Shown: positions 18,220 to 27,166 of the stretch, one piece after another
Layout of the letters: every line of letters begins with the position of its first letter
How positions within the stretch are numbered: position 1 is the stretch's first letter
Assembly (NCBI RefSeq): GCF_026008515.1
Contig: NZ_BQYM01000003.1
Span: 186,001 to 250,000 of the forward strand
Direction: 5' to 3'
DNA from: Hoyosella levis
GTDB taxonomy: Bacteria; Actinomycetota; Actinomycetes; Mycobacteriales; Mycobacteriaceae
DNA: 64,000 nucleotides
Notes under the pieces: generated by a model
Databases searched by the model: none
What the model was told of the DNA's origin: nothing
What the model saw: the letters and a program-made list of their open reading frames with translations, nothing else
Made by a program: the position numbers and the translations under genes

Positions 18220-19383
18220 ATGACGTCTGTGGATGCACTGTTCGCGATCGAGGGACTGCTAGCTGGCGAGGAGCTTGATGTGCGAGCGACGGCGCGCGCG
18301 TTCGCCGACCGGGAGCTTCGTCCGCACATCGCGGAATGGTACGACGCCGGGACGCTGCCCGTGCGCGAGGTGGCGCTGGAGTTCGGTCGCCTCGGTCTGC
18401 TGGGCATGAGCATCAAGGGCTATGGCTGCGCGGGCACCTCCGCGACCGCGTATGGGCTGGCGTGCCACGAGATCGAGGCCGTCGATTCGGGGCTGCGCAG
18501 CCTGATGTCGGTGCAGGGGTCGCTGGCGATGCACGCGATCCACGCCTACGGATCCGAGGAGCAGAAGCAGCAGTGGCTGCCCGGGATGGCAGCGGGCGAG
18601 CTAATTGGTTGCTTCGGGCTGACGGAAGCCGATTTCGGTTCCAATCCGGGCGGCATGCGGACCCGGGCACGCCGTGACGGCGAGGACTGGATCCTTGACG
18701 GCTCGAAGATGTGGATCACCAACGGCACCGTCGCGGATGTGGCGGTGGTGTGGGCGCGCACCGAGGACGGTGTGCGCGGCTTCCTGGTGCCGGCCGGGAC
18801 CCCGGGTCTCGAGGCCCGGGTGATGCGTCGCAAGCTGTCCCTGCGTGCGTCGGTGACCGCTGAGCTGTCCTTCGATGGGGTGCGCCTGCCCGCGGACGCG
18901 CTGCTTCCTGGCGCGCGCGGCCTGCGAGCGCCACTCGGCTGCCTGGGCGAGGCCCGGTTTGGCATTGTGTTCGGCTCGATGGGGGCCGCGCGCACCTGCC
19001 TGGAGACCGCGATCGAGTACGCGAAGGCGCGGGAGGTGTTCGACAAGCCGCTCGCCGGGTACCAGCTGACCCAGGCCAAGATCGCGGATGGGGCCGTCGA
19101 GTACGGGAAGGGGATGCTGCTCGCGCTGCACCTCGGCCGGCTCAAGGATTCGGGGCAAATCACCCCGGAGCAGGTCAGCGCGGGCAAGCTCAACAACACT
19201 CGCGAGGCGCTCGCCATCGCGCGGGAGTGCCGGACGATCCTCGGCGCCAACGGCATCACCCTGGAGTATCCGGTGATGCGGCATGCGGCGAACCTCGAGA
19301 CAGTGATCACCTACGAGGGGACCTCCGAGGTGCACCAGCTCGTTCTCGGCCAGGCGCTGACCGGCGAGAACGCCTTCCGGTAG
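18220..19383 (+). CDS. Acyl-CoA dehydrogenase, glutaryl-CoA dehydrogenase-like
   Basis: This 387-residue FAD-dependent acyl-CoA dehydrogenase is of normal family length. The flavin-binding segment CFGLTEADFGSNPGGM and WITNG are present. The C-terminal signature YEGTSEVHQLVLGQALTG carries the catalytic-base glutamate position of the glutaryl/isobutyryl branch. R-EVFDKPLAGYQLTQ-K matches glutaryl-CoA dehydrogenases best, but a short branched substrate is possible. It would transfer electrons to electron-transfer flavoprotein. It stands alone, with family A copy 2 starting 44 nt past its stop. Confidence 0.88.
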   Translation: MTSVDALFAIEGLLAGEELDVRATARAFADRELRPHIAEWYDAGTLPVREVALEFGRLGLLGMSIKGYGCAGTSATAYGLACHEIEAVDSGLRSLMSVQGSLAMHAIHAYGSEEQKQQWLPGMAAGELIGCFGLTEADFGSNPGGMRTRARRDGEDWILDGSKMWITNGTVADVAVVWARTEDGVRGFLVPAGTPGLEARVMRRKLSLRASVTAELSFDGVRLPADALLPGARGLRAPLGCLGEARFGIVFGSMGAARTCLETAIEYAKAREVFDKPLAGYQLTQAKIADGAVEYGKGMLLALHLGRLKDSGQITPEQVSAGKLNNTREALAIARECRTILGANGITLEYPVMRHAANLETVITYEGTSEVHQLVLGQALTGENAFR

Positions 19384-19426
19384 GCGGGCATTTGGCTTCT
19401 CACTGCCGGTCCGGCCCGCAGTCGAC

Positions 19427-19498
19427 GCAAACGCGATAGAAGCCGCGCGGAACCCGGGGCAGCTTCTATCGCGTTTGGCGATTTCCCGTGTTTTTGCG
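19427..19498 (+). repeat. Family A palindromic element, copy 2
   Basis: Arms CAAACGCGATAGAAG (19428-19442) and CTTCTATCGCGTTTG (19463-19477) are perfect. The 20-nt loop contains GCGGAACCCGGG, and the tail GCGATTTCCCGTGTTTTTGC follows. It lies 44 nt after the acyl-CoA dehydrogenase stop, in the same direction. The remaining intergenic DNA to 19692 holds no visible gene. Confidence 0.9.
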
Positions 19499-19692
19499 GG
19501 CTGGCACCGCGCGGACGGGCACCTTCTGCGGGCGGGCACCGTGCCAGCTCACGGCAGCGTCCGGCGCGCCCGGAAACCTGCTTCCACGATCGACCAATCC
19601 GAGTAACACACTGTTCCGAATGGCTTTCAGCCGGATCGCGAACCCCTCGGCCGGCCACTTGTCAGCTGTCAGTCCTCGTGGAAGGAACCCTG

Positions 19693-20148
19693 ATGAAGCT
19701 CGGAAACCTCGTCGCCGCCGGAGCCACCACCCTTGGCACCGCCGCTGCCGCCCTCGCGCTCGCCGCGCCCGCGAACGCCGCCCCCATGGTCGATGCCTGC
19801 CCAGCCCTTCCAGGGCAGCAGGCCACTACGGCGAGCTGCTCCGCCACCTCGGGCCCGCAAGGCCTCGCCCTCGCCATCACCGCCGAAGGAGGCCAGGCCA
19901 CCGTCACCGCCGATGGCTTCGCCGGCCCTCTGGCCATCGCGATCGGACCGGGCGCGCGCGTCGATGCCGCGGGCTCGAACCCCGGGCTCGCGCTCGGCAT
20001 CGCGGGCGCGCAGTCCGCCGTTCAGTTCGACGGCAACTCCGCCCCCACCTGCAGCGGCAGCGCCGCGCTCGCTGGCGACTTCCAGACCCTGCAGGGCTGC
20101 GCCGCCGTGGGTGGCCAGTTCATCCCGCTCGACATCATTCCCCGCTAG
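19693..20148 (+). CDS. Secreted protein of unknown function
   Basis: The 151-residue protein has a signal peptide (MKLGNLVAAGATTLGTAAAA, likely cut after ANAAP). The mature part is Ala/Gly-rich and beta-strand-like, with four cysteines (VDACP, ATASCSA, APTCSG, LQGCA) that could form two disulfides. No family recognised. ATG 19693 is preceded by GAAGGA; an ATG 15 bases upstream is in frame but has no ribosome site. Similar small exported Ala-rich proteins are common in Mycobacteriales. The hairpin at 20162-20194 lies just after it. Confidence 0.68.
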   Translation: MKLGNLVAAGATTLGTAAAALALAAPANAAPMVDACPALPGQQATTASCSATSGPQGLALAITAEGGQATVTADGFAGPLAIAIGPGARVDAAGSNPGLALGIAGAQSAVQFDGNSAPTCSGSAALAGDFQTLQGCAAVGGQFIPLDIIPR

Positions 20149-20161
20149 GAGCAAGCACAAG

Positions 20162-20194
20162 CAAGGCCTCGCGATGAGCCATCGCGAGGCCTTG
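20162..20194. terminator. Bidirectional hairpin terminator between convergent genes
   Basis: CAAGGCCTCGCGATG (20162-20176) and CATCGCGAGGCCTTG (20180-20194) form a perfect 15-bp stem with an AGC loop. It sits between the secreted-protein gene (plus) and cbs (minus) and could end both transcripts. There is no U-run on either side. Confidence 0.8.
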
Positions 20195-20211
20195 TGCCTA
20201 TCAGTTAACGG

Positions 20212-21600
20212 CTAGCCACGGCCAGTGTTGTGGAAGTGGAGCAAGTCGTAGCGGGTGATCACGCCAACCGGCTTGCCGTCCTCGACCACCATCAGCGCAT
20301 CGATGTCCGCGAACGCCTTCTGCGCGTCATCCACGGTCTCGCCGGTACCGATCAGCGGCAACGGCGCGCCCATGATGGAGCTGACCGGATCAGCAAGGTT
20401 CGCGCGGCCCTCGAACACGGCGCTGAGCAGGTCACGCTCGTTGAGGCTGCCCTGCACCTCGCCAGCGGTGATCGGTGGCTCAGCACCCACGACGGGCATC
20501 TGGGAAACGCCATACTCGCGCATGATCTCGATAGCGTCGCGCAGTGTCTCCTGCGGATGGGTATGCACCAGGTCAGGCAGCTTCCCGGACTTGCCACGCA
20601 GCACATCCCCGACATAGGCCACCGCCGAGGAGCCATCGAGGCGCGTGCGGAGGAATCCGTACGAGGACATCCACGCATCGTTGAAGATCTTCGACAGGTA
20701 GCCACGGCCACCATCTGGCAGCAGCACGACCACCACGGCGTCCGGCCCGGCCTTGCGTGCCACCTCGAGCGCACCGACCACAGCCATGCCGCAGGAGCCA
20801 CCCACCAGCAGCCCCTCCTCGCGGGCGAGGCGCCGGGTCATGTCGAACGAATCGGCGTCGGAGACCGCGATGATCTCGTCCGGGATGGCGGGATCATAGG
20901 CACTCGGCCAGAAGTCCTCGCCCACGCCCTCCACGAGGTACGGGCGACCCGTGCCACCGGAATACACCGAGCCCTCCGGATCGACACCGATGATCTTCAC
21001 CGCACCGCCCGAGACCTCCTTGAGGTAGCGGCCCGTGCCCGTGATGGTGCCTCCGGTACCGACCCCGGCCACGAAGTGCGTGACCTTGCCCTCGGTATCG
21101 CGCCAGATCTCGGGACCAGTCGTCTCGTAATGGCTCTCGGGGCCAGCCGGGTTGGAGTACTGATCAGGCTTCCAGCCGCCCGGCAGCTCGCGCGCCAGCC
21201 GGTCCGAGACGCTGTAGTAGCTGTCAGGATGCTCGGGCGGCACCGCGGTGGGGCAAACGACAACCTCCGCGCCGTATGCCTTGAGGACGTTCCGCTTGTC
21301 CTCGCTGACCTTGTCAGGGCACACGAACACGCACTTGTAGCCACGCTGCTGGGCGACGAGGGCAAGCCCGATGCCGGTGTTGCCGGACGTGGGCTCGACG
21401 ATCGTGCCACCAGGCTGGAGCGCCCCCGATTCCTCGGCCGCGTCGATCATCTTCACCGAGATGCGGTCCTTCGAGCTGCCTCCGGGATTGAGGTACTCGA
21501 TCTTGGCGGCGACGATTCCGGGGATGCCTTCGGCGACAGAGTTCAGCTTCACCAGCGGGGTGTCACCGATGAGGTCGACCACGTGATTCGCAATGCGCAT
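20212..21600 (-). CDS. cbs: Cystathionine beta-synthase
   Basis: Cbs joins serine and homocysteine to cystathionine in transsulfuration. The 462-residue protein has an N-terminal PLP fold (PLVKLNSV; NPGGSSKDRIS with the PLP lysine at about residue 43; EPTSGNTGIGLA; GVGTGGTITGTGRYLKE). A C-terminal pair of CBS domains (about 325-460) ends GVITRYDLLHFHNTG. The frame extends further upstream, but ATG 21600 matches the family N-terminus and has AGAGG before it. In M. tuberculosis the same neighbours (SGNH protein and fadA3) lie close by. A cysteine synthase acting on O-acetylserine is less likely given the tandem CBS domains. Confidence 0.93.
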   Translation of the reverse strand: MRIANHVVDLIGDTPLVKLNSVAEGIPGIVAAKIEYLNPGGSSKDRISVKMIDAAEESGALQPGGTIVEPTSGNTGIGLALVAQQRGYKCVFVCPDKVSEDKRNVLKAYGAEVVVCPTAVPPEHPDSYYSVSDRLARELPGGWKPDQYSNPAGPESHYETTGPEIWRDTEGKVTHFVAGVGTGGTITGTGRYLKEVSGGAVKIIGVDPEGSVYSGGTGRPYLVEGVGEDFWPSAYDPAIPDEIIAVSDADSFDMTRRLAREEGLLVGGSCGMAVVGALEVARKAGPDAVVVVLLPDGGRGYLSKIFNDAWMSSYGFLRTRLDGSSAVAYVGDVLRGKSGKLPDLVHTHPQETLRDAIEIMREYGVSQMPVVGAEPPITAGEVQGSLNERDLLSAVFEGRANLADPVSSIMGAPLPLIGTGETVDDAQKAFADIDALMVVEDGKPVGVITRYDLLHFHNTGRG

Positions 21601-21752
21601 GCCTCTATCGTTCCAGATTAAAGCTGCCCGGGGAAACGCGGGGGAAACCGTGACCGTCCTGGTGCGCCGGAGTGTCCGCCTGGCCGGTCCCACGTATAGA
21701 TTTGTGGAGCAGCCCCAACGCGCCCCGAGCCTTGGCCGAAGGAGTCACGAGA

Positions 21753-22865
21753 ATGCCGCCAGACGAGGACGACACCACCGTTATCGGTAGCGAGTCGTCG
21801 TTCTCGACGGTCTCCCCGAAGACCGCCGCCGCCGCAGTCATCGGCGCCTCGACCGCCGCCGCCGCGGCGAGCTGGGGCACGTACCACTTCCTTGCCGCGC
21901 AGGCCCGCATCGCGCGATTGCGCATCGGCAAGCTGCCGCCCTACCCGCCCGAGGCCGACGGGGTGTACTCGCCCAACGGCGGACGGCCGGAGCGGTGGGG
22001 ATCCCAGAAGACCGCCGACTTCCATTTGATGATCTTCGGCGACTCCACCGCGGCCGGGCTGGGCTGCACCTTCGCGGACGAGACTCCAGGCGTGCGGCTC
22101 GCGCGCGGGCTCGCCGAAGAATCCGGAAAGCGGGTCCGGCTGAGCACCAAGGCAATCAGCGGAGCCACCTCCAAAGGCCTATCCGGCCAGGTGGACGCGT
22201 CCTTCGTGGCAGGCAGCCCACCGGACGCGGCGGTCATCCTCATCGGCGCCAACGATGTGACCGCCCGGCAGTCCGTCCGGGCCGCGGCACGGCGCTTGCG
22301 CGACGCGGTGCGCCGGCTCCACACGGCAGGCTCCGTCGTGATCGTCGGCACCTGCCCGGACCTCGGCATCGTCACGGATGTGCCGCAGCCGCTGCGCGCG
22401 GTGATCCGCCGCTGGGGCCTGCGCCTCGCCCGCGCCCAGGCCGCTGTGACCCGGGCCGAGGGCGGGCACCCCGTGCCGCTCGCGGACCTGCTCACCCCCG
22501 AGTTCCTGGCATCGCCGGACCGCATGTTCTCCACTGACCGGTTCCATCCCTCCCCCGCCGGCTACGAGCTCGCCGCGCGCAACATCCTGCCCGTGATGTG
22601 CACCGCGCTCGGGGTCTGGCACGGCGGACCGCTCGAGGAACTGCCCGAGGTCTCCGCAGCGGTGGAGGCCCGCCGCCCCACGGTGCGTGCCTGGAACGCG
22701 CTCAACCGCGCCTGGTTCCGCCACCGCCAGCCCGTCGCCACGCCTGGCCCGCGCGAGACCGGCGCCCGCGGCCGGCGCAATCCGTTCGGCGTGGCGCCCG
22801 CCGCGAACCTACGCCGGATCGCCCGGCAGCACCGCCATGGAAAGCGCTCGCCCCTGCCGGACTAG
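21753..22865 (+). CDS. SGNH/GDSL hydrolase family protein, membrane-anchored
   Basis: The 370-residue product has an N-terminal hydrophobic stretch (residues about 25-45) that could act as anchor or uncleaved signal. An SGNH hydrolase domain follows: block I FGDSTAAGLG with nucleophile Ser98, block III GANDVT, and the catalytic Asp262-x-x-His265 in TDRFHPSPAGYE. A basic Arg-rich tail ends the protein. Esterase or lipase activity towards envelope acyl esters is the family expectation. GAAGGAG precedes ATG 21753. It is divergent from cbs and co-directional with the thiolase, as in the M. tuberculosis Rv1075c region. Confidence 0.86.
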   Translation: MPPDEDDTTVIGSESSFSTVSPKTAAAAVIGASTAAAAASWGTYHFLAAQARIARLRIGKLPPYPPEADGVYSPNGGRPERWGSQKTADFHLMIFGDSTAAGLGCTFADETPGVRLARGLAEESGKRVRLSTKAISGATSKGLSGQVDASFVAGSPPDAAVILIGANDVTARQSVRAAARRLRDAVRRLHTAGSVVIVGTCPDLGIVTDVPQPLRAVIRRWGLRLARAQAAVTRAEGGHPVPLADLLTPEFLASPDRMFSTDRFHPSPAGYELAARNILPVMCTALGVWHGGPLEELPEVSAAVEARRPTVRAWNALNRAWFRHRQPVATPGPRETGARGRRNPFGVAPAANLRRIARQHRHGKRSPLPD

Positions 22866-22913
22866 CCTGTAAGTACACGCACCACATCTCAACCCATCGA
22901 ACGAGGAGTTCCC

Positions 22914-24131
22914 ATGCCCGAGGCAGTCATCGTCTCCACCGCCCGGTCCCCCATCGGGCGGGCCATGAAAGGCTCCCTCAAGGGGATCCGGCCGGACGAT
23001 CTCGCCGCCCAGATGGTCGCCGCCGCGCTCGCGAAGGTTCCCGAGCTCGACCCGACCGAGATCGACGACCTGATGCTCGGCTGCGGCCTGCCCGGCGGGG
23101 AGCAGGGCTTCAACATGGCCCGCAACCTGTCGATCATGCTGGGCTACGACAACGTCCCGGGGACGACGATCACCCGCTACTGCGCCTCCTCGGTGCAGAC
23201 CACGCGCATGGCGCTGCACGCCATCAAGGCCGGCGAGGGCGACGTGTTCATCTCCGCGGGCGTGGAGAGCGTCTCCAGCTTCCTCCGCGGCAACTCCGAC
23301 TCCCTGCCGGACACGAAGAACCCCCTCTTCGCCGAGGCCGAGGAGCGCACCGCAACCATCGCGCAGGGCGGCACCAGCTGGCATGACCCCCGCGAGGACG
23401 GCAAGCTCCCCGACGCCTACATCGCCATGGGGCAGACCGCCGAGAACGTCGCCCAGCTGACCGGCATCAGCCGCGAGGACCAGGACCGCTGGGGCGTGCG
23501 CTCCCAGAACCGCGCCGAGGAAGCCATCAACTCCGGCTTCTTCGAGCGCGAGATCACCCCCGTCACCCTGCCCGACGGCACCGTCGTCAGCACCGACGAC
23601 GGCCCCCGCGCTGGCACCACCTACGAGGCCGTGTCGCAGCTCAAGCCAGTCTTCCGGCCCGACGGCACCATCACCGCCGGCAACGCCTGCCCGCTCAACG
23701 ACGGCGCGGCCGCACTGGTCATCATGTCCGACACCAAGGCCAAGGAGCTCGGGCTCACCCCCCTTGCCCGCATCGTCGCCACCGGCGTATCCGGGTTGTC
23801 GCCCGAGATCATGGGCCTCGGCCCCATCGAATCGACCAAGCGCGCCCTCGCGACCGCTGGAATGTCGATCTCCGACATCGACCTGTTCGAGATCAACGAG
23901 GCGTTCGCCGTGCAGGTCCTCGGTTCCGCGCGCGAGCTCGGCATCGACGAGGACAAGCTGAACGTCTCCGGTGGCGCCATCGCCCTCGGCCACCCGTTCG
24001 GCATGACCGGTGCGCGCATCACCACCACGCTGCTGAACAACCTCTCGGCGCACGACAAGCAGTTCGGCCTCGAGACGATGTGCGTCGGCGGCGGACAGGG
24101 CATGGCGATCATCCTCGAGCGCCTCAGCTGA
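22914..24131 (+). CDS. Acetyl-CoA C-acyltransferase (thiolase), FadA3-like
   Basis: The 405-residue thiolase has the nucleophilic cysteine at 90 (TRYCASS), the His360 motif GHPFGMTGAR and the second catalytic cysteine at 390 (MCVGGGQG). NEAFA is also conserved. It would cleave 3-ketoacyl-CoA in beta-oxidation or make acetoacetyl-CoA. Its position beside the SGNH hydrolase and cbs matches M. tuberculosis fadA3 (Rv1074c), from memory. GAGGAG precedes ATG 22914. A hairpin follows at 24200. Confidence 0.94.
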   Translation: MPEAVIVSTARSPIGRAMKGSLKGIRPDDLAAQMVAAALAKVPELDPTEIDDLMLGCGLPGGEQGFNMARNLSIMLGYDNVPGTTITRYCASSVQTTRMALHAIKAGEGDVFISAGVESVSSFLRGNSDSLPDTKNPLFAEAEERTATIAQGGTSWHDPREDGKLPDAYIAMGQTAENVAQLTGISREDQDRWGVRSQNRAEEAINSGFFEREITPVTLPDGTVVSTDDGPRAGTTYEAVSQLKPVFRPDGTITAGNACPLNDGAAALVIMSDTKAKELGLTPLARIVATGVSGLSPEIMGLGPIESTKRALATAGMSISDIDLFEINEAFAVQVLGSARELGIDEDKLNVSGGAIALGHPFGMTGARITTTLLNNLSAHDKQFGLETMCVGGGQGMAIILERLS

Positions 24132-24199
24132 TGCTCGCTCGGTAGCCGCTTTCCGGTGGCTGTGGTGGCTTGGTGGCTGCCATCCAAGCCCACAAGCAA

Positions 24200-24232
24200 C
24201 GACCCCCGGCAGGGATTCCCTGCCGGGGGTCG
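24200..24232. terminator. Bidirectional hairpin terminator between convergent genes
   Basis: CGACCCCCGGCAGGGA (24200-24215) and TCCCTGCCGGGGGTCG (24217-24232) are perfectly complementary, with the innermost bases forming the loop. It lies between the thiolase gene (plus) and the BI-1 gene (minus). CGCTTTGCG follows on the plus side, without a long U-run. Confidence 0.82.
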
Positions 24233-24267
24233 CGCTTTGCGTGGATCAGCTTGGAGCAGCTACGGGA

Positions 24268-25089
24268 TCATTCCTGGAAGTAGCTGAGCAGGCGCAGGAT
24301 CTCGATGTACAGCCACACCAGGGTGATGGTGAGGCCGAGCGCCACGCCCCAGGCGGCCTTCTCGGGCGCGCCCATGCGGATGAGCTGATCGGCCTGGTCG
24401 AAATCAAGCAGGAAGCTGAACGCAGCGAGCCCGATGACGAACAGGGAGAAGATGATGGCAAGCGGGCCACCGTCGCGCAGTCCGAGGCCATCCTCCATGA
24501 AGAAGCTGGCAACGAGGTTGGCGACCATGAGGATGAGCGCACCGATCATGCCGGCGACGATCATGCGGGTCAGGCGCGGAGTGACGCGGATGGCGCCCGT
24601 CTTGTAGACGACCAGCATGCCGAAGAACACGCCGATCGTGCCAAGCACCGCCTGGACGATGATCGTCGATGTACCACCGGCGAAGATCCAGGAGAGCGCG
24701 CCCAGGAACACGCCCTCGGCCGCGCCATAGCTGAGCACGATCGCCGGGTTGTCCATCTTCTTGGCGAACACGGCCACGAGCACGAGCACGAGGCCAACGA
24801 TCATGCCGCCGAAAACGAGGAGCGGGGCAAGGCCGGGGTTGCTGTTGGTGAGGAAGTACGACAGCACCGCGGCGACGACGAGCACGCCAAGGGTCGCGCC
24901 GGTCTTGGTGACCACGTCATCGACCGTCATGGCGCGATCAGGCGTGACAGGCTGGTACTGGTCACGATGCTGGGTCTGCCCGTGCTGATAGGCGGCCTGG
25001 GCGCCACCTGCGGCGCCGCTGCCGAATGTCGCGTATCCGCCGGGGCTCTTCGGCAAGTTCTTGAACACCGGGTTGCTGCTGGTGCGCAC
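24268..25089 (-). CDS. Bax inhibitor-1/YccA family membrane protein
   Basis: The 273-residue protein has a soluble N-terminus of about 60 residues (Gln/His-rich) and then seven predicted membrane helices of the BI-1/TMBIM family. Segments YGAAEGVFLGALSW and RLTRMIVAGMIGALILMVANL are typical of the actinobacterial branch. The last helix ends with an acidic/aromatic C-terminus, LLSYFQE. The family includes calcium-leak channels, but the bacterial role is unsettled. GTG 25089 follows AAAGGA; the upstream in-frame extension to 25218 lacks a ribosome site. Confidence 0.87.
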   Translation of the reverse strand: MRTSSNPVFKNLPKSPGGYATFGSGAAGGAQAAYQHGQTQHRDQYQPVTPDRAMTVDDVVTKTGATLGVLVVAAVLSYFLTNSNPGLAPLLVFGGMIVGLVLVLVAVFAKKMDNPAIVLSYGAAEGVFLGALSWIFAGGTSTIIVQAVLGTIGVFFGMLVVYKTGAIRVTPRLTRMIVAGMIGALILMVANLVASFFMEDGLGLRDGGPLAIIFSLFVIGLAAFSFLLDFDQADQLIRMGAPEKAAWGVALGLTITLVWLYIEILRLLSYFQE

Positions 25090-25346
25090 CGTGAGTTCCT
25101 TTCGTCTAGGCTGTCGGGCTAGCCAATGGCTCGGTGCCCGAGGATCATTCCTGATCTTGCCGTGATAACGAACAGCCCGCAGCGGAAGTTCCACCAAGGG
25201 TGAACGGTTCAACGACAAAACGGACAGCTCCTACTTTACCTGCGAGTACACCCCAAGGCAGGGGTGAGACCACGCACACGCTCGCGTCGATGCAGGATCG
25301 TGGTGCTCGTTGTGCCGCGAGTGTGGCTCCAGCCGCCCCGTCCCAG

Positions 25347-25409
25347 CCGCGAGTGTGCGAAATACGTCAGCATTCGCGGATGAACCTGTCGTTCTTCGCA
25401 CACTCGCGG
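25347..25409 (-). repeat. Long-loop palindrome downstream of the flavin reductase gene
   Basis: CCGCGAGTGTGCGAA (25347-25361) and TTCGCACACTCGCGG (25395-25409) are a perfect 15-bp inverted repeat around a 33-nt loop, 55 nt beyond the flavin reductase stop. A partial direct repeat of one arm (CCGCGAGTGTG) lies at 25316-25326. The arms differ from families A and B, but the placement is the same. The rest of 25090-25464 contains no gene that I can support. Confidence 0.8.
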
Positions 25410-25464
25410 GCCTAGGCGGCGGATACGCGAATACGCAGGGCTCGCGGGGCCCAAGCTGAACAGA

Positions 25465-26025
25465 TCAGCGGATGGGGAACTCGTGGAACACGTGGAACGC
25501 CCTGTTGGTGTACACCAGCGGCAGTGCATGCGAGTCACTGTGCGCGACGTCGATGACCTCCGCCGCGACGATCACGGATTCGCCGACTTCCATGTGGCCG
25601 ATGGCCCGGCAGTGCATGCGTGTCGCCACGTCGGTGAGGTACGGCTCGCCACTCGGCAGACGATCCCATTGCATGTCGGGGCCGAAGCGCGGGCTGCCCG
25701 GGGTCGCGAACACCTGCGCGAGAGCGAGATCGCCCGCGTCGAGCAGGTGGACGACCATCGTCGTCGCATGCCGGACTGCCTGCGCGTTGGCCGACAGCGT
25801 GGAGATGGTGAACGACAGCGCCGGAGGGTCGACTCCCACGGATGCGACCGAGGAGGACAGGATTCCGACGGGCCCCTCGGGACTGTTCGCGGAGATGATG
25901 GCTAGCCCGGCAGGCTGCCGACGAAAGGCACTACGAAACAGGTCGAGGCATTCGGGCTCTGCGGCCCGCGACTTGCCAGGCGCGACGGTAGGCACGTCGG
26001 CGGAGGCTTCTTCGCTGGTGGCCAT
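25465..26025 (-). CDS. Flavin reductase family (FMN-binding split-barrel) protein
   Basis: The 186-residue protein is of the flavin reductase-like domain family. RSAFRRQPAGLAIISANSPE, VGILSSSVASVGVDPPALSF and HLLDAGDLALAQVFATPG follow the pattern of NAD(P)H:flavin oxidoreductases that supply reduced flavin to monooxygenases. No partner monooxygenase is adjacent. ATG 26025 has GAGGG about 10 bases upstream. The frame is open back to 26328, but that upstream part covers the tRNA-Leu gene and cannot be coding. Confidence 0.86.
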   Translation of the reverse strand: MATSEEASADVPTVAPGKSRAAEPECLDLFRSAFRRQPAGLAIISANSPEGPVGILSSSVASVGVDPPALSFTISTLSANAQAVRHATTMVVHLLDAGDLALAQVFATPGSPRFGPDMQWDRLPSGEPYLTDVATRMHCRAIGHMEVGESVIVAAEVIDVAHSDSHALPLVYTNRAFHVFHEFPIR

Positions 26026-26105
26026 GCGGGGGAAACCCTCCTGTTCGACGGTACTGCCGGATCCTCTGCCCTCGACACTAGAGGGTGGAGCACGGTAGGT
26101 CACAC

Positions 26106-26183
26106 TGGTGCCCCCGGTGGGACTCGAACCCACACCTGGAGCGGTTTTAAGCCGCTTGCCTCTGCCAATTGGGCTACGGGGGC
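26106..26183 (-). tRNA. tRNA-Leu, anticodon UAA, with encoded CCA and short variable loop
   Basis: Read on the minus strand, the acceptor stem GCCCCCG/CGGGGGC, D-arm GCC...GGC with GG in the loop, anticodon stem AGCGG/CCGCT with loop CTTAAAA (anticodon TAA), T-arm GTGGG-TTCGAGT-CCCAC, discriminator A and CCA are all present. The anticodon assigns leucine (codon UUA). The variable region is only about 6 nt, whereas leucine tRNAs normally have a long class II arm. It lies just 3' of the ppx/gppA-like gene in the same direction. Confidence 0.9.
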
Positions 26184-26203
26184 ATGCTGTGTGGCCGGGA
26201 GCG

Positions 26204-27166
26204 TCAGGTGCTTCCGACGAGGGACCAGGCGATTCCGTCGAGGATGTCGTGCTCGCTGACGGTGAGGCGGCGGATGGGCGAGACAGCAGCGATCTCCTCG
26301 GCGAGGATCTGGGTGACGATCGCCCCACCGCCGATGACGTCCGCGCGGCCGGGGTGCATGGGGCCGAGCGCGAGGCGTTGCTCGCGGGTCATGGCGAGCA
26401 GTTCGTCGCACACCTCGTGCAGCCTGTCGAAGGGGACCGTCGAGAGGTGGATGCGCGTCGAGTCGTAGGTGGGATGCCGGTGCGCGAGGGCCGCAAGGGT
26501 GGTCATGGTGCCGGCGACGCCGATCCAGGTGCGGGCCGGCGCGAGGGGGACGCTGTTGAAGGCATCACGGAGGATGCTTCGTACTGTCGCGCGTGCCTGC
26601 TCGATCTCGCCGGAGGTGGGCGGGTCGCTGTGCAGGCAGCGCTCGGTGAGCCGGACGCAGCCGATGTTGACGGAGCGAGCGGCCTCGACCGTGCTGGCGC
26701 CGTAGACCACTTCGGTGGAGCCCCCGCCGAGGTCAACGACGATGAAGGGACCGTCGCTCGCGGGCACATCGTTCACCGCCCCGACGAAGGAGAGACCTGC
26801 TTCCTCGTCGCCGGTGATGACCTCGGCACGGGTCCCGGGGATGACAGCACCGAGGATTTCTTCGGTCATGTCGAAGAACTCGTCGCGATTGCGGGCATCA
26901 CGGGTTGCGGAGGTGGCGACCATGCGGATCTGCTCGGCCCCAGCGTCCTTGATGATGCGGGCGTACTCGGTGAGGCACTCCCGGGTTCGCGCGAGAGCAT
27001 CGGGATGGAACTCCCCCGTTGCGTCGATGCCCTGCCCGAGGCGGACCACCGTCATGCGGCGATCCACATCCGTGAGGACGCGGAAACCACCAGTCGCCTC
27101 CGTGATATCGGCGATCAGGAGGCGCAGGGAATTGGTGCCACAGTCAATGGCAGCGACCCGCGTCAC
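26204..27166 (-). CDS. Ppx/GppA family exopolyphosphatase / guanosine pentaphosphate phosphohydrolase
   Basis: The 320-residue single-module Ppx/GppA protein has the actin-like ATPase fold motifs AAIDCGTNSLRLLIAD (phosphate 1), VATSATRDARN, ITGDEEAGLSF and VVDLGGGSTEVVYG (phosphate 2). It probably hydrolyses pppGpp or polyphosphate chain ends. The length matches the short mycobacterial type (Rv1026, ppx2) rather than the long E. coli Ppx. ATG overlaps the DUF501 stop by 4 bases, so the two are translationally coupled. Confidence 0.92.
   Translation of the reverse strand: MTRVAAIDCGTNSLRLLIADITEATGGFRVLTDVDRRMTVVRLGQGIDATGEFHPDALARTRECLTEYARIIKDAGAEQIRMVATSATRDARNRDEFFDMTEEILGAVIPGTRAEVITGDEEAGLSFVGAVNDVPASDGPFIVVDLGGGSTEVVYGASTVEAARSVNIGCVRLTERCLHSDPPTSGEIEQARATVRSILRDAFNSVPLAPARTWIGVAGTMTTLAALAHRHPTYDSTRIHLSTVPFDRLHEVCDELLAMTREQRLALGPMHPGRADVIGGGAIVTQILAEEIAAVSPIRRLTVSEHDILDGIAWSLVGST

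Noticed and set aside
26026-26328. N-terminal extension of the flavin reductase
   Set aside because: The open frame passes through the tRNA-Leu gene; the conserved domain is complete from ATG 26025.
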